Source of the DNA: Candidatus Saccharibacteria bacterium CG_4_10_14_0_2_um_filter_52_9
GTDB taxonomy: Bacteria > Actinomycetota > Acidimicrobiia > Acidimicrobiales > RAAP-2
DNA length: 64,000 nucleotides
Assembly: GCA_903970515.1 (NCBI GenBank)
Contig: CAJCJA010000037.1
Coordinates: 1-64,000 of the forward strand
Direction: 5' to 3'
In this document: positions 42,790-51,427 of the stretch, piece by piece
Numbering within the stretch: position 1 is the first letter of the stretch
Layout of the letters: the number at the start of each line of letters is the position of its first letter
Program-made: the position numbers and the translations under genes
The notes under the pieces: model-generated
What the model saw: only the letters and a program-made list of their open reading frames with translations
The model's database searches: none
What the model was told of the DNA's origin: nothing

Positions 42790-43623
42790 CTACTCGGATT
42801 CGACGGGCGCGACGACTCGTCGATGAACGCGAGGCAACCACGGAATCACCGCCGACGTTCTCGCTTGGTACTGCTGGTACTCCGGATACTTCTCGAGCGT
42901 GATCTTCTCGGTGAAACCAGTCGAGCCGACGAACAACAACGTCAAGAGGAATGCTCCGAGAACCGTCCATTCCAAGAGCGACGACGCCGCGACGCAGCCC
43001 ACCAAGAAAATAAGCCACCACTGAGCCTGCTCGAAGAAATAATTCGGGTGCCGCGAATACTGAAACAATCCCGTCTGGACGAAGCGTTCGCTGGGCGTTC
43101 GACCTGCGGAGGTCTCTGCGACTTTCCATTGTTGGAAGTTCCATTGCTGCTGGTCGGCCACTGTTTCGCCAACGAGACAGGCAATGAAGACCGCGGCGAA
43201 GATCACGTCGAGTGCACGAAGTGGCGTCGTGCGGTGTTGGTAGGCCGTGTACGCCGGCAGCGTGATTAAGACCAGGAGGAAGTTCTGGTAGAGGACGATG
43301 AAGAAGAAGTTGAAGAGTTGGAACTGCCACTTGTTCATCGACGAACGAAGAATTGGCCAACGATAGTCCTCGACACCGCGGTAACCGCCCTTGCGCGCGA
43401 AATTGTACGTGAGACGTACGCCCCACAACGTGACGAGCGCCGCGATCAAGTCGAGTCGAGCGCTCTCGAGATGCCCGTAACCCGCGAAGACCCACACGTA
43501 CACCACGGGCACGATTGACCAACTTCGATCAACCCACGAGTAATCGCCACTCAACAGCGACGCAATCCACGCGAACGCACAAATGAGACCAGCGAGAACT
43601 ATCACCAACGACAGTGCGGACAT
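42790..43623 (-). CDS. DUF1295 membrane protein (steroid 5-alpha reductase-like)
   Basis: A 277-residue protein with about six or seven membrane helices. DUF1295 motifs are clear: LLSGDYSWVDRSWSIVPV near the start, LWGVRLTYNFARKGGY, EDYRWPILR, and the C-terminal GLFQYSRHPNYFFEQAQWW and YPEYQQYQARTS. Homologs are putative reductases or methyltransferases of lipids. ATG 43623 is used because family proteins begin near this point; the open frame continues 100 codons upstream through a tandem repeat region and lacks similarity. Confidence 0.85.
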   Translation of the reverse strand: MSALSLVIVLAGLICAFAWIASLLSGDYSWVDRSWSIVPVVYVWVFAGYGHLESARLDLIAALVTLWGVRLTYNFARKGGYRGVEDYRWPILRSSMNKWQFQLFNFFFIVLYQNFLLVLITLPAYTAYQHRTTPLRALDVIFAAVFIACLVGETVADQQQWNFQQWKVAETSAGRTPSERFVQTGLFQYSRHPNYFFEQAQWWLIFLVGCVAASSLLEWTVLGAFLLTLLFVGSTGFTEKITLEKYPEYQQYQARTSAVIPWLPRVHRRVVAPVESE

Positions 43624-43691
43624 CCACGAGACGTTATCGGCTTTGCAAAATGGTAACGACGCATCACACGAATGACCAATGATGATGCGAT

Positions 43692-43772
43692 GAACGTGAT
43701 CTGAGAAGATCCATAGTTTTGCCATCGTGACGAACGTGATCTGAGAAGATCCATAATTTTGCACATCGTGAT
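43692..43772. repeat. Two tandem copies of a 40-bp unit
   Basis: Copies begin at 43692 and 43732 and share GAACGTGATCTGAGAAGATC, then CCATA(G/A)TTTTGC and CATCGTGA, with only a few differences. Each copy holds the inverted repeat GATCT-GAGA-AGATC. They lie in the divergent gap between the DUF1295 and DUF2156 genes, so they may be paired operator sites or a simple duplication. Confidence 0.75.
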
Positions 43773-43838
43773 GAAACGACACACCGATTAAGGTTTGACA
43801 AATTTCCGCGTCGCTACCTTTGTGATGCGGATACCGCA

Positions 43839-44981
43839 ATGGCGAGGGCGTGTGTCTTCGTGAAGAAAAAGAGGAGTCGGTGTCGTAGTGCGCAGATCGT
43901 CGAGAATCTCGCGGGGATGGCAAAGATTGTGAACAGGCCGACCGATTTTCTTGATCCTTCTACACCGCAATTCGCGGCGGACGTCGCTGATGAAATTGCA
44001 CTTGTGTTGGCGACCAGTGGGCACGAGGCGGGACAGTACTGCGTCCTCGGACCTGATCCTTGGCAGGTGATCTGGAACGATGACCGTAGTGGATTCGTGA
44101 GCTTCCTCGAGGGACGACGTTGCCTCCTCTCCTGGCGTTCGCCGGTCGCGCGCAAGGAATCCCAGGGTGAACTTCTGATTCGACTCGCGATGCACGCGTC
44201 GCGACTGAAGAAGTCGGTCTTTGCCATGGAGGTCAACAAGACGACCAGCGACGCCGGGGTTCAGTTGGGGATGATCCCTATTTGGACGGGCACGGAGAGT
44301 TATCTCGATCTCGAAACGTGGTCGTTGCGCGGTGGAAAGCGAAAGAAAATTCGTTGGGCGCGAAGTCACGCCGTCACGCTCGGTCTCGAGTGGCGAGAGG
44401 CGTTTCCTTTCTCTAATATCCACGACCGGGTGGGTATAGGTCGAGTCGAGGAGTTGTGGAAGGCCGAGCGTCCCGAACGCAGAACTGACTCGTTTCTTCG
44501 AACGTCCTTCGAAGAACTCGCCGATGTGCGCCGTTACTTCGTCGCCGAAGAGCACGGCGAGATCATTGCCTTCGTGACGTGCACGCCCGTCAACGAGGAC
44601 GGCTGGTATCTCCAAGACATCGTTCGCGCGGGTGATGCACCTCGCGGTGCCCTCGAGGGCACCATGGCATACGCACTCGACGTGTTTCAAAAGGACGGTT
44701 ACCGTTTCGTGTCGAATGGAGCTCTCCCGTTTTGGCGACCCGATGAACAGTGGAGCGACCCAAATCAATTTGGCGTGGTGGGCAATCAAGTGCTGCGCTT
44801 CTTCAATCGCCAGTACCGATTCCGCGGCATCAATCAGTTTCGATCAAAGCTCGAACCCGACCGAGTCACGTCGCTGTACGTGCTTCGTTCTCGACGGGTC
44901 ATCTCGCCTCGCGTTGGCTGGTCGCTGATCAAACTCCTGAACCGCAAGACGAAGACGACGTCGCGCTCGTTCAGGCGGTAA
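43839..44981 (+). CDS. DUF2156 (GNAT-like, phosphatidylglycerol lysyltransferase C-domain) protein
   Basis: A 380-residue soluble protein consisting of the double GNAT fold known from the catalytic part of MprF-type enzymes. Typical features are GFVSFLEGRRCLLSWRSPVA, then TESYLDLETWSLRGGKRKKI followed by RWARSHA, and DRVTSLYVLRSRRVISP at the end. Without the membrane flippase domain it could transfer an aminoacyl group to another acceptor. ATG 43839 and ATG 43917 are both possible starts; neither has a clear ribosome binding site. It converges on the decarboxylase gene with an 11-base overlap. Confidence 0.78.
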   Translation: MARACVFVKKKRSRCRSAQIVENLAGMAKIVNRPTDFLDPSTPQFAADVADEIALVLATSGHEAGQYCVLGPDPWQVIWNDDRSGFVSFLEGRRCLLSWRSPVARKESQGELLIRLAMHASRLKKSVFAMEVNKTTSDAGVQLGMIPIWTGTESYLDLETWSLRGGKRKKIRWARSHAVTLGLEWREAFPFSNIHDRVGIGRVEELWKAERPERRTDSFLRTSFEELADVRRYFVAEEHGEIIAFVTCTPVNEDGWYLQDIVRAGDAPRGALEGTMAYALDVFQKDGYRFVSNGALPFWRPDEQWSDPNQFGVVGNQVLRFFNRQYRFRGINQFRSKLEPDRVTSLYVLRSRRVISPRVGWSLIKLLNRKTKTTSRSFRR

Positions 44982-46404
44982 TTTCTCGAACCACCATGGC
45001 AACGAGACAATCGACGTCCGCGCGAGTCGTGAGCGGGTTCATGAACGTGAACTTGAGGGCTGCCTGCCCTCGAATTTCTGTTCGCCCTAAGACCATTTCA
45101 CCGCTCGCGAGCAAACGCTGTTGAATGTCGCGAACGGTATCGGCGCCGAGCCCTGGAATCTCGAATACGCACATCACCGATGCGGGAGGTGCGACGAGTC
45201 GTAACGCGGGCTCGGCCGCGATCGCGCGTCCCGCGTATTGCGTCAACTCGACCACGACTTCGAGCATCTGGGCGAGGGAATGGCGGCCCAGCGTGCGCAG
45301 GGTGGCGACCACCTTGGCCGCGTCGAATCGACGAGAGGTGTCGAGGGACCGACCAACGAGATTGATCATTCCTTCGATCTCGTCACCTCGGTCGAGGTAG
45401 TTGGACTTCACCCGCAAGAGGTCGAATTGATCGGCGTCACGGATCACGAGGGCGCTCGCGTTAAACGGCTGCCACCAGAGTTTGTGAAAGTCGATGGTGA
45501 TCGAGTCGGCGCGCTCGATGCCCGACAAACGACTCTTCAGACGATCCGAGAGAAGAAAGGCCCCCGCGACCGCCGCATCCACATGGAACCATGCACCTAT
45601 GGAATGGGCTCGCTCTCCAATCTCGGCGAGGGGATCGATGACGCCGAGGTCGGTGGTCCCGGCGGTCGCGACGATGGCAATGACCCTTTGTCCATCGCGC
45701 GCAAGTTGGTCGAGCGTGGTGTCGAGCGCGTCGACGCTCATGAGCCCTGACTCGAGCGTCGCGACCGTTACGACGGCGTCTCGACCGAGACCCAGTTGGG
45801 CGGCGGCGCGTTGGACCGAGAAGTGCGCCTGATCAGAACACACGATGCGCCAACTTCGAGCGTTCTCGGGCAGCCCGGTCTTCAAGACGTCGACGCCGAT
45901 CGTCGAGCCAATCCAGGAACGAGCCAAAGTGAGCGCGAGGACATTCGACGCCGTGCCGCCTGAGGTCATGATGCCGCTCGCGCCCGCGGGCAGACCCGCG
46001 AGTCGTGCGAGCCAGTTCATGAGATGTAGTTCCACTTCCGTGGCGGCGGGCGCCTGATCCCAGGAATCCATTGACTGATTGGACGCCGCGATCGCGAGCT
46101 CCGTGACGACGGAGGGAATCAGCGTGGGCGGGTGCAAGTGCGCGACGCACGCGGGATCACTGGGTGCAACGCCGTTGGACCAGACCGTCGAACCAAGTTC
46201 ATCTAAGACGAGCGAGAGCGCTATGCCTTCTTCTGGACAGACGTCGATCGACCAAATGAGGTCGTGCAGTTGCTGGGGCGTGATGTTCGAGCGCGGCCCA
46301 CGGGGTCGCGACAAACTCTGTATCGCTTGGGACGCAGAACTCGAAAGGTTCGCCAGACCTTGATCGTCGAACGTGACGACGAAGTCTTGCCAACTCGCGT
46401 CCAA
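44971..46404 (-). CDS. ddc: PLP-dependent decarboxylase, probably L-2,4-diaminobutyrate decarboxylase
   Basis: A 477-residue group II amino acid decarboxylase. The PLP Lys is K308 in TIDFHKLWWQP, the pyridine-stacking His is H194 in DQAHFSVQRA, and the pyridine-N Asp is D276 in WFHVDAAVAG. The SFHKW-like form FHKLWWQ and the adjacent diaminobutyrate aminotransferase gene support diaminobutyrate as substrate, giving 1,3-diaminopropane and CO2. An aromatic amino acid decarboxylase cannot be excluded. It starts with TTG two bases after the aminotransferase stop, with no clear ribosome binding site, so translation is probably coupled. Confidence 0.8.
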   Translation of the reverse strand: MDASWQDFVVTFDDQGLANLSSSASQAIQSLSRPRGPRSNITPQQLHDLIWSIDVCPEEGIALSLVLDELGSTVWSNGVAPSDPACVAHLHPPTLIPSVVTELAIAASNQSMDSWDQAPAATEVELHLMNWLARLAGLPAGASGIMTSGGTASNVLALTLARSWIGSTIGVDVLKTGLPENARSWRIVCSDQAHFSVQRAAAQLGLGRDAVVTVATLESGLMSVDALDTTLDQLARDGQRVIAIVATAGTTDLGVIDPLAEIGERAHSIGAWFHVDAAVAGAFLLSDRLKSRLSGIERADSITIDFHKLWWQPFNASALVIRDADQFDLLRVKSNYLDRGDEIEGMINLVGRSLDTSRRFDAAKVVATLRTLGRHSLAQMLEVVVELTQYAGRAIAAEPALRLVAPPASVMCVFEIPGLGADTVRDIQQRLLASGEMVLGRTEIRGQAALKFTFMNPLTTRADVDCLVAMVVREITA

Positions 46405-46406
46405 CG

Positions 46407-47642
46407 TCAGACGGCGTGCGCGACGGCGTCGTTCAATCGTTCAAGACCGTCGAGTAACTCGTTTTCGTCGATGACGATGGGCGTCAAGAGCTTCACGGTC
46501 GTGTCACCCGCACCGCAGGTCTCAACGATCAACTGGCGCTCGAACGCGCCTTGTGCGATGGTCTCGGCGACTTGCGTCGAACCGACGTCGAGGCCACACA
46601 AGAGGCCATTGCCGCGCACGACGAATCGACCATGGCCGAATTCGTCGGCTATGTGTTGGAGGGAATTTCGCACGATCAGACCACGCTGCTCGGTTCCTTT
46701 CTCCAGCTCGGAATCAGCCCAGTAGGTTTCGAGCATCGCTGCCGAGGTCGCGAAGGCCAGGTTGTTGCCGCGAAACGTGCCGGAGAATTCGCCGGGCGCC
46801 CACGTGTCGAGATCTCGTCGCACCAGATTGATTGCCATGGGCAGTCCCAAGCCACTGATGGACTTCGAGAGACAGACAATGTCGGGGTCGAGTGAGGATC
46901 CCTCGAACGAGAAGAACGGACCGGTGCGTCCTACACCCGCTTGCACTTCGTCGGCGATGACGAGGATCCCGATCTCGGAGCACTCCTCACGGATACAGCG
47001 AAGATACGCCGGATCGAAGGGGCGCGCGCCGCCTTCGCCTTGGGTTGGCTCGATGATGACGGCACCAATCTTTTGACCGTCCACTGTCGAGCGCAAGGTG
47101 TCCTTCAGCAATTGGACGTCCTCGTCCGTCACGTTCGCGACGTAGGGGAGCGCGACGAAGTCCTTCAGGTGCGCACTCGTCGCGCGTCCCGCCATCGAGG
47201 CCGAAATGGACGCCGCGCGATATGTCATGCCGTGGTAGCCGCCCTCGAAACCAACGACTGCTCGGTTGCCGGTGATGCGCTGGGCGAGTTGCAGCGCGGC
47301 TTCGACGGCTGTCGCCCCGGTCGGCCCGACCGTCTGGATCACCATGTCAAGTTGACGCGGCTCGAGAACATAACGTTGCATGGCTTCGAGGAAGCGGCGC
47401 TTCTCGACGGTGAACGTGTCGAGACTGTGAAGGAGCTTGCCGGCCCGGAAGTGTTCGATGGCCACTTCCACCAAGACCGGGTTGTTGTGGCCGTAGGAGA
47501 GCGCGCCAGCCCCGGCGAAGAAGTCCAGGTACTCAACGCCATTTTCATCGGTGATGGTCGACCCCGAGGCGCTCGAGAAGACGGCCGGCCAGCGTCGGCA
47601 GTAATAGCGCACGTTTGATTCAAGCTCTTCGAATGGGTTCAC
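46407..47642 (-). CDS. dat: Diaminobutyrate-2-oxoglutarate aminotransferase (EctB/Dat type)
   Basis: A 411-residue class III aminotransferase making L-2,4-diaminobutyrate from aspartate semialdehyde. It follows the EctB pattern: FEELESNVRYYCRRWP at the start, YLDFFAGAGALSYGHNNP, QTVGPTGATAVEAAL, FEGGYHGMTY, IADEVQAGVGRTG and the PLP Lys260 in CLSKSISGLGLPMA. No ectA or ectC is present, and a decarboxylase follows, so 1,3-diaminopropane rather than ectoine is the likely product. GTG 47642 has GAGAGGA seven bases upstream. Confidence 0.88.
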   Translation of the reverse strand: MNPFEELESNVRYYCRRWPAVFSSASGSTITDENGVEYLDFFAGAGALSYGHNNPVLVEVAIEHFRAGKLLHSLDTFTVEKRRFLEAMQRYVLEPRQLDMVIQTVGPTGATAVEAALQLAQRITGNRAVVGFEGGYHGMTYRAASISASMAGRATSAHLKDFVALPYVANVTDEDVQLLKDTLRSTVDGQKIGAVIIEPTQGEGGARPFDPAYLRCIREECSEIGILVIADEVQAGVGRTGPFFSFEGSSLDPDIVCLSKSISGLGLPMAINLVRRDLDTWAPGEFSGTFRGNNLAFATSAAMLETYWADSELEKGTEQRGLIVRNSLQHIADEFGHGRFVVRGNGLLCGLDVGSTQVAETIAQGAFERQLIVETCGAGDTTVKLLTPIVIDENELLDGLERLNDAVAHAV

Positions 47643-47836
47643 CGCCGATTCCTCTCGGTAGGGAGCGCTCGCGTCGGGCAGATTCGCTCAGAATTAACTA
47701 GGGGGTTGAAGTATAGCCACCAATGGGTTCAAGAATCCCGAGCCTCCATGGTACCCAACGAAGGTGGTCAGAGGGTGAAATTCGTGCGAACGCCGGGTGG
47801 CGTGATGGGGACGCGAAAACCCTTCCTACAAAGTAA
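47643..47836. other. Upstream region of the dat gene
   Basis: Of 238 bases between dat and the MFS gene, this part must carry the dat promoter on the minus strand. A TATACT hexamer is present on the minus strand near 47711-47716, but no -35 stands at the right distance. No gene seen. Confidence 0.3.
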
Positions 47837-47867
47837 ATCGCCCGCACGAACTCTTCGTGCGGGCGAT
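47837..47867 (-). terminator. Rho-independent terminator of the MFS gene
   Basis: A perfect 14-bp stem, ATCGCCCGCACGAA (47837-47850) against its complement at 47854-47867, with a CTC loop. It starts 13 bases after the MFS stop codon. On the minus strand it is followed by TTACTTTG, a short T-rich tract. Confidence 0.8.
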
Positions 47868-47880
47868 AATTGTGCAACGT

Positions 47881-49398
47881 TTATGCGGCGACGGACGCCT
47901 TGTCGCGGGCAGCTTTGGGCTTTGCCGTCGAGTTCTTGGGTGCGCCAGAGCGCAGCAAGAGCGCTGCGACGAACGCTCCTCCAAGGAGGATGTACGCCGA
48001 GTATCCGAAGGCCGACGTGTAACTGTGAACGTTGGCCAACGCCACGTTGCCCCTGGTCGCGGCCCGACCGATGAGGAACGACGCGGCGGCACTCGCGGCC
48101 AAGGTGTTCAACAGCGCGGTGCCAATCGATCCACCGACCTGCTGGGCGGTGTTCACCGACGCCGACGCCACGCCCGCGTCGTGGGAATCAACGCCCGCGG
48201 TCGCGGTGTTAATCGCGGGAGCGAAGACGAGCCCTATGCCGAGTCCCAGCACCACCAGTGGCGGAAGAACGTCCGTCACGTACGAACTATTGACGCCTAG
48301 TTTCGTCATCCAGAACAGTCCACCGGCGGCCATCAACATTCCTAGGGGGATAAGCGGGCGGGGTCCGACGCGCGGGAGAAAGACGATGTTCGAGAGCTGC
48401 GCGGTGATCGAGAGCGCCACGACCATGGGCAAGAACGCGATACCGGTGAGCACGGGGCTGAAGCCCAACGTTTCCTGCAAGTAATAGGTGAGGAACAAAA
48501 AGACCCCGAACATGGCTGAGCCCGCGACGAGCATGGAGAAGAGCGATCCACCACGGTTGCGGTCAATGACGATGCGAAGCGGGAGCAGAGGGAACTTCGC
48601 GCGCCGCTGAATGCGCACGAAGCTGCTCAGCAGAACTGCCGCGACGACGAAACTCCCCAACGTGTAGTGGTTCATCCACGACGTTGTCTCGGCGTGCGAG
48701 AATCCAAAGACCAGAGCAAAGAGACCACCGGTCGCGCTGAGAACGCCTGGCCAGTCGAGGGGATCATGGTCGACGCCTCGATCACGACGAAGCATGAAGA
48801 CCGCGCCTGTTATGCCAATGGCGGCGAAGAACAAGTTCACCAGCAGCGTCCAGCGCCAGGATGCGTACGACGTGAGGATGCCACCGAGCAGCAACCCAAG
48901 TGCCCCGCCGGCTCCCGCGATCGCGCCGTAGATTCCAAACGCCTTCCCGCGTTCTTTCGGATTGGTGAACGTCGTCGTCAGAAGGGCGAGAACTGCCGGG
49001 GCGAGCAAAGCACCGAACGCTCCTTGGATGGTGCGCGCAATGACGAGCATCATGAAGTTGACGGACGCAGCCCCCATCGCCGACGCGAGAGCGAATCCCG
49101 CGAGTCCAATGATGAGCGCATTCTTCCTTCCGATGTAGTCCGAGATTCGTCCGCCGAGCAGAAGAAGGCTTCCGAAGGCGAGCGAGTATGCCGTCACGAT
49201 CCACTGGCGGTCCGAATTAGAAAAGTGCAACGCGTGCTGTGCCGTTGGCAGGGCAATGTTGACGATGGTGCCGTCGAGGATCACCATCAGTTGCGAGATA
49301 CCGAGCACCGCAAGAATCCACCAACGTCGCTGGTGGTACTTCTCGTCTTCTTGCTTGAGTGTTGGTGCGACTACATCTGAAAGTTCAGCGATTGCCAT
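47881..49398 (-). CDS. MFS drug exporter, EmrB/QacA (DHA2, 14-helix) type
   Basis: A 505-residue proton-driven efflux pump with 14 predicted helices. Motif C-like and family motifs are visible: GISQLMVILDGTIVNIALP, VTAYSLAFGSLLLLGGRISD followed by YIGRKN (motif A), and ARTIQGAFGALLAPAVLALL. The C-terminus is Lys/Ala-rich. ATG 49398 has GAGGAG six bases upstream and is preferred to the start 13 codons earlier. A TetR gene is divergent across 118 bp, the usual arrangement for a drug-induced pump. The substrate is unknown; export of a polyamine made by the neighbouring genes is possible but unproven. Confidence 0.92.
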   Translation of the reverse strand: MAIAELSDVVAPTLKQEDEKYHQRRWWILAVLGISQLMVILDGTIVNIALPTAQHALHFSNSDRQWIVTAYSLAFGSLLLLGGRISDYIGRKNALIIGLAGFALASAMGAASVNFMMLVIARTIQGAFGALLAPAVLALLTTTFTNPKERGKAFGIYGAIAGAGGALGLLLGGILTSYASWRWTLLVNLFFAAIGITGAVFMLRRDRGVDHDPLDWPGVLSATGGLFALVFGFSHAETTSWMNHYTLGSFVVAAVLLSSFVRIQRRAKFPLLPLRIVIDRNRGGSLFSMLVAGSAMFGVFLFLTYYLQETLGFSPVLTGIAFLPMVVALSITAQLSNIVFLPRVGPRPLIPLGMLMAAGGLFWMTKLGVNSSYVTDVLPPLVVLGLGIGLVFAPAINTATAGVDSHDAGVASASVNTAQQVGGSIGTALLNTLAASAAASFLIGRAATRGNVALANVHSYTSAFGYSAYILLGGAFVAALLLRSGAPKNSTAKPKAARDKASVAA

Positions 49399-49516
49399 GG
49401 CGTCTCCTCGGGGAATAAACGGAATTACTTTCTCCACTTACTTTTCACTATAGCGATATACGGAGGAAATCGTTCCATTTATTTCGAAAACCTGTATTAT
49501 TGCCCTAAGGAGCGAA
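49399..49516. promoter_or_regulatory. Divergent MFS/TetR control region
   Basis: A short AT-rich gap containing the inverted repeat GAAAT (49466-49470)-N10-ATTTC (49481-49485), overlapping GGAAATCGTTCC. On the minus strand TATAGT (49447-49452) could be the MFS -10 box. Probable TetR binding site, weakly supported. Confidence 0.4.
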
Positions 49517-50230
49517 ATGCCAACAGAAACAGTCCCCACCGTCCGGCCATTGCGAGCTGACGCGGTGCGGAATCGCGAGAAAATCCTCGCAGCGGCAGCA
49601 ACGGTGTTCGCTAATCGAGGACTCGATGCGACGCTCGATGAGATTGCCCTTGAGGCTGGTGTGGGCGTGGGCACGGTGTATCGGCGTTTTCCCGACAAGG
49701 AAGTTCTCGTGGCCGCCCTCTTCGAGAGTGGGATTGATGAGTTGGCGACATTGGCGCTCAGCGCCTATGAATCGGAGAACTCCTGGGATGGACTCGTGTG
49801 GTTCATGCAAGAGGCGTTGTCGCGACAGTGCACCAACAAGGGACTTCGTGACGTGGTGATTTCCACCACGTACGCCGATCAACTTAAGGACAGTGCCAAG
49901 AGTCGGATTGGTCCCGCTCTTCACAAGCTCATCGAACGCGCTCAGCGCGACGGCTACTTGCGCACTGACGTCGTCGAGTCAGATTTCCCCATCATGGAGA
50001 TGATGATCAGCTCCCTGGGTTGTGTGACCAATCAATTGGCGCCGGACCTGTGGCGTCGATACCTCACGATCATGTTGGACGGTTTGATTGTCTCTCGCGA
50101 CGCTCCGACGCCACTTGAACAGTTCCCCAACGATGAATTGGTCGCCGCGGCGCTGCGAGCGTCGTCGCGCCATGTGAAGCGCAGCGATGCATTGAGAACC
50201 GCCCTACAGGACGATTGCATGAGCGACTGA
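49517..50230 (+). CDS. TetR/AcrR family transcriptional regulator
   Basis: A 237-residue repressor with the N-terminal HTH (about residues 16-62): NREKILAAAATVFANRG, ATLDEIALEAGVGVGTVYRRF and PDKEVLVAALFE. The C-terminal ligand domain is variable. ATG 49517 has AAGGAG four bases upstream. It is divergent from the MFS exporter and so is predicted to repress both genes until a pump substrate binds. Confidence 0.92.
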   Translation: MPTETVPTVRPLRADAVRNREKILAAAATVFANRGLDATLDEIALEAGVGVGTVYRRFPDKEVLVAALFESGIDELATLALSAYESENSWDGLVWFMQEALSRQCTNKGLRDVVISTTYADQLKDSAKSRIGPALHKLIERAQRDGYLRTDVVESDFPIMEMMISSLGCVTNQLAPDLWRRYLTIMLDGLIVSRDAPTPLEQFPNDELVAAALRASSRHVKRSDALRTALQDDCMSD

Positions 50231-50390
50231 GGGCACCAGCAGCCCTCGAGTCCCTCGCCGGCCGTTATCGATTAGACGTGGGTCAATGCTGGGCTGATTC
50301 GACGCTGCGCAATGCACTGAGGTTGCGGTGATGAAGAAGATATCGTCGAGGGCATCGTCAGTTGGTAGCGGCGAGATTCGAGCTCGATAG

Positions 50391-50789
50391 TTAGCGTAAT
50401 GCCACACGCCAGACGAAGCGAAGGGCCGTCCACGTTTCGTCAATGGCACACACCTTGTTGTCAACAAGTCCGAATGGTATGAACAACTCACGCGCGAAGT
50501 GGTCGGTGATGTCGCTCGACAATCTCGAGCTCTTCTTCGGCCACGCAATCCATAGCGCACCAGTCTTCTCGAGGCGTTGGGCGAGTCCTTCCGATTCGCC
50601 TTCGAGTCGCGCAGCCCTCTCAAAGAAGGCAACGGTGACTTTCGCTCGACCACGAATGCCTCGTTGTAAGGTCACGTCGCCGAGGAGGGCGGCATCGAAG
50701 TCTTTGGGCGCGTGCAGCAGAGCAACGCGATCGCGATCAAGAATTCCTAATTTTCTTTGGAGCGGTGAGTCGGCGTAGTTCGTGGACAC
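50391..50789 (-). CDS. DUF3052 family protein
   Basis: A 132-residue soluble protein with the DUF3052 landmarks SPLQRKLGI, VALLHAPKDF, GALWIAWPKKSSRL, ITDHFARELFIPFGLVDNK and VCAIDETWTALRF. Function unknown, common in actinobacteria. Start GTG 50789. A 160-bp gap separates it from the converging TetR gene; that gap includes the short hairpin GAGGGC/GCCCTC at 50229-50247, without a T-tract. Confidence 0.88.
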   Translation of the reverse strand: MSTNYADSPLQRKLGILDRDRVALLHAPKDFDAALLGDVTLQRGIRGRAKVTVAFFERAARLEGESEGLAQRLEKTGALWIAWPKKSSRLSSDITDHFARELFIPFGLVDNKVCAIDETWTALRFVWRVALR

Positions 50790-50799
50790 TAGGTAAGTC

Positions 50800-51285
50800 C
50801 TAGGTTGCGCTGGATGTGGGGACTTCGCTCGTGATCAATTTCCACGCGCGCGTAAGCGCGATAACGAAGGAAGCAAAAATGATGTAGCAGATACTTTCAA
50901 AACAAAATGCTTCGTCGGGCTTGACGACCAGAATGACGCCGATGACGAGTTCGTAGGCATATGCGGCGCAACTGAAGAAGAGTAGGTAGTGCTGGACTTG
51001 CTGCAAATAACGGTGAAGTCGCAGCGTTCGATAGAAACACGTTATGGCCATCACGATGGCTGGGTACGCGAGATTTGAGCTAGGAACTAACGCAAAGATC
51101 GCGAGCACGAAGGCGTTGACGAGGCTCGTGTAACTACTTGATGCGAGCCCTTTCGTCCGAGGAGGCGCGTCGGGCCCGTAGATGAGTTCGGCGCGCATCG
51201 AGATCGCGACGAATAGCAGTCCAATCAGAGCGGCCGCTGCACTGGTCGAGGCGACCATGAATTCAATGTAGGAATGTGGAATCAC
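50800..51285 (-). CDS. Membrane protein of unknown function
   Basis: A 161-residue protein with four predicted helices (about residues 7-27, 55-75, 85-100 and 110-150). I do not recognise the family. GTG 51285 is chosen because AAGGAG stands five bases upstream; the frame is open 34 codons further but those look non-coding. The gene lies 10 bases before the DUF3052 gene on the same strand and probably shares its transcript. Confidence 0.7.
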   Translation of the reverse strand: MIPHSYIEFMVASTSAAAALIGLLFVAISMRAELIYGPDAPPRTKGLASSSYTSLVNAFVLAIFALVPSSNLAYPAIVMAITCFYRTLRLHRYLQQVQHYLLFFSCAAYAYELVIGVILVVKPDEAFCFESICYIIFASFVIALTRAWKLITSEVPTSSAT

Positions 51286-51427
51286 GCTGCTCCTTCGAGC
51301 GACCCGACGCTGATCGAATGACGACCATGACACTTGGTCAAAAGTTACACGGCGTGCCGATCGCGATAATGAGGTGGCTTCGAGCACTGAGGGACCGCGT
51401 CAGCGCGCCGGCGTTAAGGTCGCAATA

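Noticed and set aside
46407-47642. Reading the aminotransferase as ectoine biosynthesis EctB
   Set aside because: No ectA or ectC in the neighbourhood and a decarboxylase is coupled to it; the diaminopropane route fits better.
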